A stretch of DNA of 64,000 nucleotides from Elgaria multicarinata webbii (taxonomy: Eukaryota; Chordata; Lepidosauria; Squamata; Anguidae). Positions within the stretch are counted from its first letter, which is position 1. Every line of letters starts with the position of its first letter. Shown in pieces: positions 23,521-35,290 of this stretch. The notes under the pieces were generated by a model. The model saw nothing but the letters and a program-made list of their open reading frames with translations. It was not told the DNA's origin and did not search any database. Position numbers and translations under genes: made by a program. The stretch is taken from the NCBI RefSeq assembly GCF_023053635.1, contig NC_086182.1:31853501-31917500 (forward strand), written 5' to 3'.

Positions 23521-24780
23521 TTTTTCTTTTCTTTTAACTGATTCGGGGCTGGGAGGAGGGGGCAGACGTCAGCCTTGCAGAATCTCCTCTGTTATTGTTT
23601 TACTAGAACCCCGGGACCCACTGTGAACAAGACATGCGCTTTGAATGAAAGAATTCTGAGCCCAGGAATTTGTTTGGAGCACCAGGACTGAATGGAACTC
23701 ACAGAACTTACTTACACACACACATACCCCACTTCTTCCGAGCTTCCTCCACTCCACCCCGGCTGCCTAATTTGAGGGAATTGTTTTGCTGCTGTTATTG
23801 GTACACAAAAGGCAGTCAGATATTTTCCCTGAGCTACTGCAAATCACCCCAGAGATCTACCGGGAGATCCAGAGCTTCCCTGTGGCCACTCCTTGGTTAG
23901 ACCAACATGCATTCCCCAACCTGGCACCCTCCAAACATCTTGGGCATTCCCCAGCCAGCATGGCCATTGCATGGTAGCTGAATGGGACTTCAGCAGACTT
24001 CTCTAGTAGAAGCAGATGACAGGGGCGAGGAACAGGGCAGGGCCTTTCTCCTGCATGCTCTGGTTCTAAGCTCCTAAAGGAATCTGGCTGACCGCTATTG
24101 GAAACAGAATGTTAGACTCAAAGGACTCTGGTCTGAATCGTCAAGAGCAGTTCTTATGCTCTTCAGAATGGGGATGAACCAACAGGCGTGCATACAGATG
24201 GCAGGGCCAAGTAAACCTGTAGAGGATGCTCTTCCCCATATACCAGGGATGAGGAACCCCTGGCCCGTGGGCCGAATGTGGCTTGCGGAGATTTTGTATC
24301 CAGCCTGTGGAAATTTCTTTCTGAAGCACCGCCTCCTCCCCTGCTGTCTTTCTGCAGGGAGAGGGATCCCTGCTATCTCCAATCACTGTTTCCCTTTGTG
24401 GCTCCCTGCTGTCCAAATCAGGACATCAAGCAGTGCTCCAAGGAGGCACCTGGCTCAGCTGGCACCGAGAGGAGCCGCTCGTACAGATGGTGGCCAAGTG
24501 AGACGTCACATGCTGCTCACTGCCGTGATTGGGAGCCACGTGGCACACAAAGGAGGCACAAGCTGTGGACCGCTGTGTCTCTCTCTGCACGGAGGAAGGC
24601 AAGATGGGCTCGGGGTGGGGGTGGATGATGTCAGCAGGGGAGGCGGAGCTTCAAGGCAATACATTTCCATATGGAGAATTCTGCTCAGTCTGATGTCCAG
24701 GTGCTCCATATTAATGAGCAACATCAAGGCCCCTGCTCTTCTTTCCCTTCTGATGGTTCTTTGTCTTTAACCTGGACGTA

Positions 24781-25173
24781 GGGGGATTCTACACGTCGTA
24801 CTGAGGGCGCTTGCATGCGCCCCCAGTGCGCCCCCAAAGCGATTGTGTAGCTTGCCTGTTCGAAGAGACGAGGAAGAGGCTTCCTTGCCGATGCCACCAC
24901 TGATGCCACCCACCTACCTCCTCGCCCGCCGGGTCGGAGAGCTCAGCGGAAGAAGGCGGGGCGGAGAGCGGAAGAAGCCCTCCGACCCGGCTGACTCTTT
25001 CGCCGGCAGCAGGAGGCCAGCAGGGAGGTGGGCGGCAAGGACACGGCCGGATTCCCCAGCCGCCTCCTGCTCCGCCTCTTCCTCGTCTCTTCGAACAGGC
25101 AAGCTACACGATCGCTTTGGGGGCGCACTGGGGGCGCATGCAAGCGCCCTCAGTACGACGTGTAGAATCCCTC
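24781..25173. mobile_element. hAT-like element with ~98-bp near-perfect terminal inverted repeats
   Basis: The left arm GGGGGATTCTACACGTCGTA... (24781-24885) and right arm ...TACGACGTGTAGAATCC (25073-25172) are complementary over about 98 bp with about one mismatch in the TIR (GATTGTGTAG against GATCGTGTAG). The interior is GC-rich and codes nothing convincing. The near-identity of the arms suggests recent insertion. A clear 8-bp target duplication was not found. Confidence 0.8.
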
Positions 25174-25754
25174 TTGGACTGAGCAACCCTTTAAATAGAA
25201 GACTGTTCTCTGTAAAGGTAGACATTGGGCCACCCTGGTACCATAAAGGTGAAGGGTGGTCTAAAGACATTTTTAATCAATAAATAAATTAAAGAGGCAC
25301 AGGTGAAGTTCCTCCAGTGGAAAAGCAGCCTGCTTGCGCTCAGGAGATGCAAATACCTCAGTCTCTCTCATCAACCCAAGCTGCATGGTACTTCAGGAAA
25401 CAGCGAGGATTTTTTTTTTTTTTTTATGCTTGGCAGAAACCACTGAAAGACAGTTAATTTGCCACAGAGTAATCATTTGCCGCAGGGCTACAGTGTCACT
25501 CTGACTACAACAAGCACAGCATTTTCCAGGGAAGGGGCCACTGGAACCTACAATTTGGCACTGTTTTTTGTTTTAAGAAGGCAGCTGACATGGTGTTCCA
25601 CTTATGTTCCATTCATTTTAATGGGAATATTCTAAATATTCTAAAGCCTGTTACCCAGATATTGGAAGTCACCTGATGAGGAGACTGCATGCTGAAAACT
25701 GGGTTAAAAATATTTAAAATAAATATATAGTCCCAAAACTCAAAGTTTTTTTGA

Positions 25755-26430
25755 GGTAACCTTGGAGGTAACCTCCAAGTTAGATTACTGCAATGCGCTC
25801 TACGTAGGGCTGCCTTTGAAGATGGTTCGGAAGCTGCAGCTCGTGCAAAATGCAGCGACCAGACTGATTTCGGGAACCAGAAGGTTTGACCATATAACAC
25901 CTGCTCTGGTCCGCTTGCATTGGCTGCCTGTATGTTTCCGAGCCCAATTCAAGGTGCTGGTTTTGACCTATAAAGCCTTAACACGGCTTGGGACCACAAT
26001 ACCTGACGGAACGCCTCTCCCGACGTGAATATACCCGGTCACTACGTTCAACATCTCAGGTCCTCCTCCGGGTGCCTACTCCGAGAGAGGCTCGGAGTAT
26101 GGCAATGAGGGACAGGGCCTTTTCGGTGGTGGCCCCCAGACTGTGGAATGATCTCCCTGATGAGGCTCCCCTGGCACCAACGCTGCTATCTTTCCGGCGC
26201 CAAGTTAAGATGTTCCTCTTTGCCCAGGCATATGGCGGCACATTTTAATCACCCACATGTTTAGTTTTTTAATGGTTTTTAATGCTTTATGTGTGTAGGT
26301 TCTGTGTTTTAGAATTTTAAATTTTGTATTCTTGTTTTTATCTCAATTTTAGAATTTCTGTAAACCGCCCAGAGAGCCCTGGCTATGGGAGCGGTATATA
26401 AGTATAATAAATAAATAAAAATAAATAATA
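25755..26430 (+). mobile_element. L2-type LINE, C-terminal reverse-transcriptase fragment
   Basis: Two overlapping frames give [40 protein letters not shown] and RDRAFSVVAPRLWNDLPDEA, with one frame shift near 25990. The tail TAAACCGCCCAGAGAGCCCT and AATAAATAAA follow. Likely a young subfamily of L2. Confidence 0.88.
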
Positions 26431-27122
26431 AATAAAGTCAATAATCTCAGCCATAAGTGCAACTAATTTTAGACTTGAAGAAATGGACCATGTGAATCCC
26501 GGTCGTATGTGTGAGGGAGATATGCCGAATTAACTGGCAAAAAAAGAAGAAGCAAAAAGTCATGGTCATTCAACTCGAAGTGAGTGCAGCTGCGAAATAC
26601 GTTGTTTCAAGAATGAATCTACATCCGATTGGCCATTCTGCTGCTAATCATGTGATGACTTGTGAGTATATTTATTGGGGGGCCTTTGGGAGGGTTTCCA
26701 TTTTTAGCCGTAGTTCAGCTCCCGACGGTTCATAAAAATGGAGTGCGTCGCAAAAAATAGCAAGCTGAATAATGCAGGCAAGATGACCTTCCTTTCGCGC
26801 ACCGAAACCTTTGCAGCCGCCCATAGACTGAGCAGGTAAAGATGGGGCAGAAGGGTGGCAGGCTGTGGGATGTTTGGGAGAAATGTTTCAAATTTATAGG
26901 CACCCAGGTGACCAAGCGCCCTGGATTTTCCAGCCCTGGAACGAAGAGGGATGTAACTTGACGGCATACTGACTGTTCAGTGGACATTGTAATCCCTGAT
27001 GCCTACCTAGCACATTGCCATAATTCTTTGGACGCATGGAAGCAGTTGGCCAAGATGGTTTCTCTGCCAACTGCAGCATTCAAAGGGTCAACGGGGAGCC
27101 AGAGTAAATTCTTAGCAGGCTT

Positions 27123-27595
27123 GGGGGGATTCCACACGTCGTACTCAGGGCGCTTCCATCCGCCCCCAGTGCACCCCGAAAACGATCGTGTAGCTTGCCT
27201 GGAAAAGAGACGAAGAAGAGGCGCCCTTGCCGCCGCCGCTGCAGCCACCCACCTTCCTCCTCACCGGCCGGCTTCTTCTGGAGTTTGCCTCTCCAAGGAG
27301 TTTGCCTCTCCAAGGAGCGCGCGGGGGAGATCCCCAGCCACACCAAGTGGCTGCGTGGAAGGGGGAGGCGGAGGAAGCAGGCTGGAGACACGCGCGCGCA
27401 CACGCACACACGGACACACGAGGCAAACTGTTGCTGGCAGCGGAGGGCGAAGGGGAGGAAGAGGAGGAGGAGGCACGCGCTGCGTCAAGGCCTTTCCCGC
27501 GGGGAAGGATCTCTCTCTCTCTCTCTCTCTCTCCTGTCTTCCTTTGAATTTCGCGATCCATTGTCCTCCTCGCTCTCGCTCAGGGCTGCTCAGGT

Positions 27596-27626
<31 letters not shown>

Positions 27627-27762
27627 CCACCGTGCCGGTTCCCCAGCTGCCACCTCCTCCACCTCTTCCTCCGTCTCTTCTTTCGCCGTCTACACCATCG
27701 TTTTGACGGTGCACTGGAGGCACACGCAAGCGCCTTCAGAACTACGTGTAGATTTGGCCTTG
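27123..27762. mobile_element. GC-rich hAT-like element related to 24781-25173
   Basis: Left end GGGGGATTCCACACGTCGTA and right end ACTACGTGTAGATTTGGCC are a diverged pair of the same terminal repeat. Inside are a CT microsatellite (27508-27533) and a CA tract (27595-27623). The high CpG content comes from the element, so it should not be read as a CpG-island promoter for the downstream PTS-like gene. Confidence 0.7.
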
Positions 27763-28194
27763 GTTTGAATGTTAAGAAAGGCTGAGTATATTTCAATCGT
27801 TCTCCACCCAACTTCAGGTAAGAGACCCATCTATAACCCTTTTTAAAAAAACGATGCAATCTAATGTTGAACTTGTTGATGCACTCCAGCTCTTCCCAGC
27901 ATCCCTTCTCATTCCACCCCTCAACCACAGCGAGAGATAAAGACCCACATTTCGTTAAGCTGTGGGTTGTTGAGAATGAAGCAGGAGCAAACAAGCAGCC
28001 TAGCTCTTGCTAGTTCTAATTGCTTCTGCTATAGCCAGGTGGAGCTAAACAACCTAGAGATGTTTCATCCCTGGGTCGTTTATTGTGATGTCTGAACCTG
28101 GAATTCTGTGTTGTTGGGGGAGGAGGAACCAGGCTTGTAAATCACAATCTGCAATCCTGGCTTCAGATGCCAGAATAAACCCCAAGAACACAAT

Positions 28195-28275
28195 GTCCCT
28201 GCTGATGCCTTCCAGAAGTTCTTGATTACAACTCCCATAATTCCTGACCATTGCCTTTGCTTATGGGACATGTAG
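28195..28275. repeat. Palindromic MITE-like repeat
   Basis: TTACAACTCCCATAATTCCT and ATGGGACATGTAGTCAAAA form the core of the TTGGACTACAACTCCCATC family. Confidence 0.55.
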
Positions 28276-28429
28276 TCAAAATACCTGCTTGCCTACCCTT
28301 GGTCTAAGAAGACTCAAAGGCTCTCTCATTGATTTCAGTAGGTTCCTGTTTTCAGTGAACTGAAAAGCTTCCTTCTCCATCCACTTCAGCCAACTGAAGA
28401 AAACTCAAGCAATGATCAACTGGTTAACC

Positions 28430-28545
28430 CAGGGGTGGGGAACCTTTGCCCTCCTCAATGTCATGGGACTCCAACTCCCGTCAGGCCCAGCCTGCATGGC
28501 CAATAGCCAGGCATAATGGGAGCTGTGGTCCAGCAACGAAGATAG
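28430..28545. repeat. Palindromic MITE-like repeat
   Basis: GGGGTGGGGAACCTTTGCCC at the left; ACTCCAACTCCCGTCAGGCC and CATAATGGGAGCTGTGGTCC pair in the middle. Confidence 0.65.
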
Positions 28546-28937
28546 GGGTTGGAGCAGGAAGACAGAGAGAAGGTCAAGAAGGTTGAAGAAGTGTAGATCA
28601 TGTGTGAACGCTCTCTCACTAAGAACATTTATTAGTCTGAAACTGTTTGGCAGTAACATTAAAGGCAGGGATGTTTTGTGTAAAGGGAGGGTGATAGCCA
28701 CAGAAGGAAAAGTGAGACTCTTCCATCCAAGTCAATCCTAAACGGGGGGGGAGCTGGATTCTGGGTAAGGCTGCCAAATGATGATGCTTTTCACGGCATA
28801 GAAATGAGCCTTATTACCTGCTAATACCTGCAGTTAAAGACATAGGACTAAGACTGATAGAAGGAAGTTGGCAACACTCGTTCTGGGGCAGAAAATGAAT
28901 AAGAAATACTTTGCGTAGTCACAATGGTGCCCAGATC

Positions 28938-29065
28938 AGGGGTGGGGAACGTGTGGTCCTCCAGATGTTGTTCAACTTCAACTCCCATCAACTCTGAACA
29001 CGGCCCATGCTGGCTGGGGTTGATGCAGTCCAACAACATCTGCAGGGCCACATTTTCGCCGCTTC
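28938..29065. repeat. Palindromic MITE-like repeat
   Basis: GGGGTGGGGAACGTGTGGTC and CTCCAGATGTTGTTCAACTT pair with AGTCCAACAACATCTGCAGG further right. Confidence 0.7.
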
Positions 29066-29396
29066 TGCTCTAGACTGGAGCACCTGAGCCCAGGCTTGAA
29101 GGAAACACACGTCCACAATCATTGTTGTTCCCCGGTGTCTGGTATTTGCAGGGATACTGCCTCTGACCAGGGAAGCTCCATCTTTAGTGAGCACCGATGA
29201 CGGCCCTCTCCTCCATGATTGCTTTGTGACGTTATATTGCTTTGCTTTTGCACCCCTCTGTGGATGGAGTTTCTATCTCACTGCCCAAAGTGTGAAAAGA
29301 AAGGGGGCTGGACATTTCTGTTGCTCTCCCTTGCTTGGCATTGGCTAATTCTTGTTGGCGGTTTTCTCTCTCCCCACACCCCTCTCTGCCTTCCAG

Positions 29397-32300
29397 CAAA
29401 TCTCTGAATGAGGATGAGAACAGGAAGCTGTTTGGGAAATGCAATCAAAGCCATGGACACAACTATAAAGGTAAGGAGCGTGCCTACCAGAGGGCAATGC
29501 ACACTGTCTCTGTATTAAGAGCAAAGCAAATCCCTATGCAGCTGAAGGTCCAGGGCAAGGGAAGTGCTTAAAAAGAGTTCCCCCCTTTCCAGTTCTGAGA
29601 TCCCATTCAGGCTGGTGTTACGCACCCGAATGCTCTCTTATGGGGTGAGGGGAGACTCTGCATGTAGAAAACTAGTAGCATGTTACGCCAGCTGACCCTG
29701 ACATGCTACTTTTCCCTGTGCAAGAAGCTGTTTTGTTGGGCGGGGCACGATCCAGGAAAAACATCAGCCACCCCACACCACCCCATCCAAGTCATGCCCG
29801 TCTTTTTCCTTATTGAAGAGGAGATGGGTTTTAGCTGGAGAAGGGATTTTTCCGACTCGTTGCTACCACCTCGTGGCACTGAAACGAGGATGCAGTCAAT
29901 GCTGCTAACTACTTCTTGCCCGTATTTCCCCACCCCTTTGCTTTTCAGTGATAGTGACCATATGTGGAAAGGTAAGCATTTTTCTTCTTACCTCCTGTTT
30001 TATTTCGAAAACCACATTTTGTTTCTGGCCTTTGAGCCAGGCTGATGCCGCCGCCCACACGTAAAGCTTGCACAAAGAGGATGCCTCCCCTCCTGTCGCT
30101 TCTCTAGCAACGCTATGCAGAAGTATACTGCCTCTGTGAGAGGGGAGGGCGTCATTACCTCTATTACAGATGTTCAGGCTGTGAGTGTCAGTTCTTGTGT
30201 AGCCAAATTGGCACCAGAGAGAGAGAGAGAAGAGGGAGGTATCAGCAAGCTCAGAGAAACTTCCACCGGGTTGCAGGAATATAAAACATCTTTGTTAGAG
30301 GGTGGCTTTAACGGAGGGAAAAAAACCCTCCCAGACATCCCAGTTAGGACAATGGATTATTGGCAGGGGAGGCAGAAAACTGGGTAGGAAGGGAAATGGA
30401 GCACTGTGGAGCCAAGCAAGTTTGAATGACTGGAGCACTTAATAGGAGCACTTCACGCTACAACATTTTGTTGCTGATCCCATGTGTTAGCAAGCGGGGG
30501 AAAGGCTGTAACACTTACTTTGCATGCAGAAAGTCTCAGATTCAACCCCCAGCAACTCCAGGAATGGCTGGGAAAGATCTTGGACTGAAACCCTGGAAGG
30601 CCAGACAGTGTAGGCAGTGGTGAACTAGACAGATCATGGATCTCACTCAGTACAAAGTCACTGACAGATCTGTCCTTCATTGGGACGGTGTGGTGGTGCA
30701 GTTTAAGCCAAGCTAACAGCCATCATTGTGATATTTCCAAGGACTGGATTTAAGGGGGGGGGTGTCGTTTATTATTTTTAAAATACTCTTTTGCAGATTG
30801 ACCCCATCAGTGGCATGTTCATGAATATTTACAAGCTTCAAGAATACATGCAGGTAATGGCTACAACAGCAAGAGATGACTTGCAAGCGTGCATGAGTCA
30901 TGGCAGCCCTCCGTGGGTCACAATCCTGCCCTCCACAGTCCCTCCCCCCTTTCCTCCTGGCTAGAGCCCCTTCCCAGCAACCACCAATGGAGTCTTGTGG
31001 CTCTGATGCCAGTGGGGCGGTGAATCCGCCCCAGGTTTCAGTCAAAACTCTAAACGAGCTACCTAAGGAGCTATCAATCTCTACTGCTGGGCGGTTATTC
31101 AGCTCTTGTGCAGTCCCCCCCCCCCACACACACACACTCTAAAAGGTTAAGATGTCTCTCCTAAGGCTTAGCTACAGGCAGTAAGAGCTTTAAGCTACAA
31201 TAGGCTGGAATTTTGGCCCCGACCACCAGTGGAATGCGGCCCCCAAGAGCTCCTGTGAAATGGAATCTGGCCCTCGGATTCAATGTGGTTCTGCACCCCT
31301 GTTGTATGTGGTCCTAATTCCAAACCTTAGGGGTTAGAATTTTTTTAGGGTTCTTTTGTCGGGGGGGGGGGAGAAAGAAAGAAAAAGACACCCATCTCCA
31401 CTCTCCTCTTGTCTTCAGGAAGCCATCATGAAGCCACTTGATCACAAGAACCTGGACCAGGACGTGGATTATTTTGCCGATGTTATAAGGTGGGTACCTG
31501 GAAAGGGATAGTGCACGGGCCGCTCACACTCAGAACTGGTAAGCCTTGGCCAAGGAGGTGCTTGAGATCAGCAGTCAAATGAAAATGGACAGATAGAGGT
31601 AGAGCATGAAATACCATCTTCCCCAGTGGGAGGGCTCCATCCCCCCCCCCCAACACACACACACACACACACACACACACCATCATGGATTGTCAACTTC
31701 TGCTATTTCTAGCCTTGAGCCCCTTCTGGGACCCCTGGAGGCCCTTAAGCAAATAAATAGTGAAGAAAGAGCCTTGGGCTGTTTTAAAGATTTTGGCAGA
31801 ATGTGGGCTGGTTATTATTTATTTATTTATTTATTTAAGGATTTTTATGCCGCCATTCAGCCAACAAAGGCTCTCACGGCGGCTTACAAAAGTATTTCTT
31901 GACAGTCCCTGCCCACAGGCTTAAAATCTAAAAGACATGACACAAAAGGAAAAGGGATTGGGAGGGAGGAGGAGGAGGGGGAAAAGGACAGCAAATTCAG
32001 GCACTACATTCTTAGTTGCAAAGTTCAGCAGTTACAGTTGATGGCAGGAGGGAGGGGGCTCTCAGCTGGAGCTGGACCCAGGCACGGTGGAGAGGTGCCT
32101 GGCTGCTGCTTCCTCCCTCATAGGTGGCCTCCCCAGAGACAGTTGGTAGCAGGAGGGAGGGGGGTCTCAGCTGGAGCTGGACCCAGGCACGGTGGAGAGG
32201 TGCCTGGCTGCTGCTTCCTCCCTCACTGGTGGCCTCCCCAGAGACAGTTGTTAGCAGGAGGGAGGGGGCTCTCAGCTGGAGCTGGACCCAGGCATGGTGG

Positions 32301-33922
32301 AGAGGTGCCTGGCTGCTGCTTCCTCCCTCACTTGTGGCCTCTCCAGAGACAGTTAGTAGCAGGAGGGAGGGGGCTCTCAGCTGGAGCTGGACCCAGGCAT
32401 GATGGAGAGGTGCCTGGCTGCTGCTTCTTCCCTCACTGGTGGCCTCCCCAGAGACAGTTGGTAGCAGGAAGGAGGGGGCTCTCAGCTGGAGCTGGAGCCA
32501 GGCACGGTGGAGAGGTGCCTGGCTGCTGCTTCCTCCCTCACTGGTGGCCTCTGCAGTGACACTTGGTAGCAGGAGGGAGGGGGCACTGAGCTGGAGCTGG
32601 GCCCAGGCACGGTGGAGAGGTGCCTGGCTGCTGCTTCCTCCCTCACTGGTGGCCTCTCCAGAGACAGTTAGTAGCAGGAGGGAGGGGGCTCTCAGCTGGA
32701 GCTGCACCCAGGCATGATGGAGAGGTGCCTGGCTGCTGCTTCCTCCCTCACTGGTGGCCTCTCCAGAGACAGTTGACAGCAGGAGGGAGGGGGCTCTCAG
32801 CTGGAGCTGGACCCAGGCACGGTGGAGAGGGGCCTGGCTGCTGCTTCCTCCCTCACTCATCAAGTGCATATCTCCAGGGAGTGGAGTTTACAATTAAGGA
32901 CAGTACAGACAGCCTATTCAAGCAATACATATCTAAGAGTGCAGGTCTTACTTTCATTTCCTGAAGCTTTTCCACATATTATTGCTTGTTATTGCTTGTT
33001 TTGGGGGTGGGGCGTGCTATTGTTTTACTGCTGGTAAACGATATGTGCCTGGCAGATTTCTTAGTTAACCTGGGTGGGGACAGGGGCATTTCCCAAGTTT
33101 TAGGAGTGCAGAGCAGCCTTCTCCAACCTGCTGCCCTTCCCGATTCTTTTTTGTACTACAGCTCCCAGCATTCCTGACCACTGGCCATGCTGGCTGGAGC
33201 GGTTGGGAGTTGGAAGTCCAAAATGTAACTCCTATTCCTTTCCTGTGACTAGTGGAATAAGTTATCCTAAATATTCGATGCAAAATATGTGTACACGATC
33301 GAGGTCTATCAGGAGTGAGAGTTGAAGCTAAATAAGCACCAAACAGCTATGGAAAGTCAGAGCAATTGATCTTTGCCCAGGGAACACATTGTTCAGACTG
33401 GAGAGCCAGGCCAGGGGCTTCTAGTTTAAAGGGCCAAGTGGAAACCCATTGGTCCCTTTGGGATCAGCTGGCTGCTGTTGAAGTAGAAGCTGCAAAGCCA
33501 CCAACTGGCCCTGCTGCATCGTAAGTACTGAAGCCCGGTAAAGCTGACAGCTCCTCTTCCAGAGAAAGTACCTGGGTTGCCTTGTCAAAGTCCCAGCTTA
33601 GAGATACCAGGGGCCTGATCCACTTTTCCTGGCTCAGACAAAGGTTCCCTCAGCGCAAAATCTACACAGGCTTGATCTAAAGTCACACACAAGAAACGAG
33701 GTGCCCCTGCCGAGACAGATTTGTAAACGGTTCTGCTACCTATTTCATCGTCTGACGTCTCTTCCTATTCTTCGCCAACCTCTCTGCTCTTTCTTCAGCA
33801 CCACAGAGAACGTAGCCGTGTACATCTGGAACAACCTTGAAAAAATCCTTCCAACTGGATGCCTGTACAAAGTCAAGGTCTACGAATCCGACAAAAACTT
33901 TATTGTATACAAGGGAAACTAA
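29397..33922 (+). CDS. PTS-like paralogue 1 (PTS-L1), exons 2-6; first exon not found
   Basis: Exons 29397-29470, 29949-29971, 30797-30853, 31419-31489 and 33799-33922 are homologous one-for-one to exons 2-6 of PTS, with the same phases and GT-AG sites, ending in VYKGN and TAA. The family makes 6-pyruvoyl-tetrahydropterin from dihydroneopterin triphosphate in tetrahydrobiopterin synthesis. Seen here: HGHNYK with two of the three zinc histidines, the catalytic Cys in FGKCNQS, the catalytic Asp-His in PLDHKNLD, and the pterin-binding Glu in VYESDKN. Two codons are missing between the Cys and HGH relative to canonical PTS, as in PTS-L2. Exon 2 starts in phase with a missing exon that should carry FSASH; I did not find it in the several kilobases upstream. 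It may be diverged, distant, replaced or lost. All five exons are open, so the copy is either a working gene with an unseen first exon or a young 5'-deleted copy. Confidence 0.85.
31655..31681. repeat. (CA)n microsatellite
   Basis: C-run followed by about 13 CA units, in PTS-L1 intron between exons 5 and 6. Confidence 0.85.
31810..32038 (-). mobile_element. LINE 3' tail fragment
   Basis: TTATTTATTTATTTATTTAA then TTTATGCCGCCATTCAGCCA and CTCTCACGGCGGCTTACAAA resemble reverse-oriented L2-type tails. The minisatellite begins directly at its end. Confidence 0.6.
32039..32862. repeat. 105-bp minisatellite, about 7.8 copies
   Basis: Unit starts (AGCAGGAGGGAGGGGGCTC) recur at about 32039, 32144, 32249, 32354, 32459, 32564, 32669 and 32774, exactly 105 bp apart, with few substitutions. 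Because 105 is divisible by three, frames stay open across the array on both strands (285 codons on the minus strand). It lies in the last intron of PTS-L1 and adjoins a LINE tail, from which it probably expanded. Confidence 0.95.
33112..33225. repeat. Palindromic MITE-like repeat
   Basis: CAGCCTTCTCCAACCTGCTG, ACTACAGCTCCCAGCATTCC and TTGGGAGTTGGAAGTCCAAA follow the arrangement of the TTGGACTACAACTCCCATC family. Confidence 0.65.
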
Positions 33923-34499
33923 ATATATATACACGTAGCAGGAGGAGGCACGGATAGGAGAGCTATTTCCCCATGTATCATATTAACGCTCATTGTGAGA
34001 TCGAACTGACACTCCCCAATAAGACCCTTCAAACTATGCTGTGCCAATGGTAGGCAGATTACCAGGGGTGGGGCACAGTTATAGAGGCTAAACATAGCAG
34101 TGCAGATATATAGATATATTTAGCCTGGCAGTTAGACAGACCTGCAAAAACCACATCCCTGTAATCTTGCCTTTTGTTACAGCATTATGCAGCAAGGGGC
34201 CAGCTGTTTCCCCTAAGCCGAGCCACCTGGGCACGTACAATGCTTGTTGACTAGCCTTTCAATGTCTGGGCCTGCTCAGCTGTAAAGCATGGTGTGTGGA
34301 GGTTAAAGGATGCAAAAGTTCCACCTGCATTGTTATATCTGTGATTTGGGCAAAAGCCAGCAAAAAGGTCCTGCTCCGGTCACCGAGCCTCGTCCTTTTA
34401 AGGCAATCTGCCTTAATTAAGATGCATGCCTTGTACAGTTAATTGGGCTGTTTAGTAACACCAAGATTGTTAACACAATACGGACAACGCCAGAGGTTT

Positions 34500-35290
34500 T
34501 ATGGAATTCTCCTTTATTTCTCATATTGAGACAGTAGCTAAATCCTGTCGTTTTTTCCTGTATAATATTGCCAGGATTCGATCATTTTTGTCTGTCTCTT
34601 CTGCCAAGACTCTTGTTCATGCATTGGTTATTTCTCAGTTGGACTACTGCAACCTTCTTCTCACTGGCCTTCCTTCTTCTCACATCAATCCGTTGGTTTC
34701 TGTTCACCACGCTGCCGCTAAGATCATCTTCTTGGCTCGCCGCTCTGACCATGTTACTCCACTTCTGAAATCTCTTCATTGGCTTCCAATTCACTTCAGA
34801 ATCCAATATAAACTTCTCCTGTTGACCTACAAAGCTTTTCACGGTCTAGCTCCTTCCTATCTCTCCTCTCTCATCTCACACTATTGCCCCGCTCGTGCTC
34901 TTCACTCCTCTGATGCCATGTTTCTCACCTGCCCAAGGGTCTCTACTTCCCTTGCTCGGCTTCGTCCATTTTCTTCCGCTGCCCCTTACGCCTGGAACGC
35001 TCTTCCAGAACATTTGAGAACTACAAGTTCAATCACAGCTTTTAAAGCTCAGCTAAAAACCTTTCTTTTTCCTAAAGCTTTTAAAACTTGATTTTGCTCT
35101 GACTTTATACTGTTAGTTTTACCCTACCCTGTGCCTGTTTGGTGCATTCTCTTCCCCTCCTTATTGTTTTATTATGATTTTATTAGAATGTAAGCCTATG
35201 CGGCAGGGTCTTGCTATTTACTGTTTTATTCTGTACAGCACCATGTACATTGATGGTGCTATATAAATAAATAAATAACAATAATAATAA
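34500..35290 (+). mobile_element. L2-type LINE, C-terminal reverse-transcriptase fragment and tail
   Basis: The open frame 34501-35091 (196 codons) carries SQLDYCNLLLTGLPSSHINP, LKSLHWLPIHFRIQYKLLLL and PFSSAAPYAWNALPEHLRT, a typical L2 ORF2 C-terminus. The tail GCACCATGTACATTGATGGT and AAATAAATAA follows. The frame is open over its whole length, so the copy is young. It has a different tail from the 16749 and 25755 copies, so at least two L2 lineages are present. Confidence 0.88.

Noticed and set aside
24156-24770. 204-codon plus-strand frame
   Set aside because: It overlaps interspersed repeat sequence (CCCCTGGCCCGTGGGCCGAA type) and has no recognisable domain.
27123-27762. CpG-island promoter
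   Set aside because: The CpG content is accounted for by a transposon related to 24781-25173; only expression data could revive the idea.
26980-27785. Long frames of 262 and 196 codons in GC-rich DNA
   Set aside because: They run through a hAT-like element with CT and CA microsatellites. Low-complexity composition and no homology recognised.
27785-27820. Possible exon 1 of PTS-L1 ending at the good donor CAG-GTAAGA near 27819
   Set aside because: The required phase gives FNRSPPNF, with no zinc histidine in the right context. Kept only as a site to test for an alternative first exon.
29160-29215. Possible exon 1 of PTS-L1 reading IFSEHR near 29190
   Set aside because: It lacks the SASH motif and a GT donor, and the surrounding text (ATACTGCCTCTGACCAGG, then AGCTCCATCTTTAGTGAGC) matches the CR1-like 3' tail seen at 63405 and 6379.
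32039-32862. CRISPR-like array
   Set aside because: The repeats are contiguous with no unique spacers, and the organism is a vertebrate.
32012-32869. 285-codon minus-strand frame and matching plus-strand frames
   Set aside because: They are products of the 105-bp minisatellite, whose unit length is divisible by three. No signal, domain or splice evidence.
34501-35091. 196-codon open frame as a host gene
   Set aside because: Its text is the C-terminus of an L2 LINE reverse transcriptase, followed by the L2 tail.
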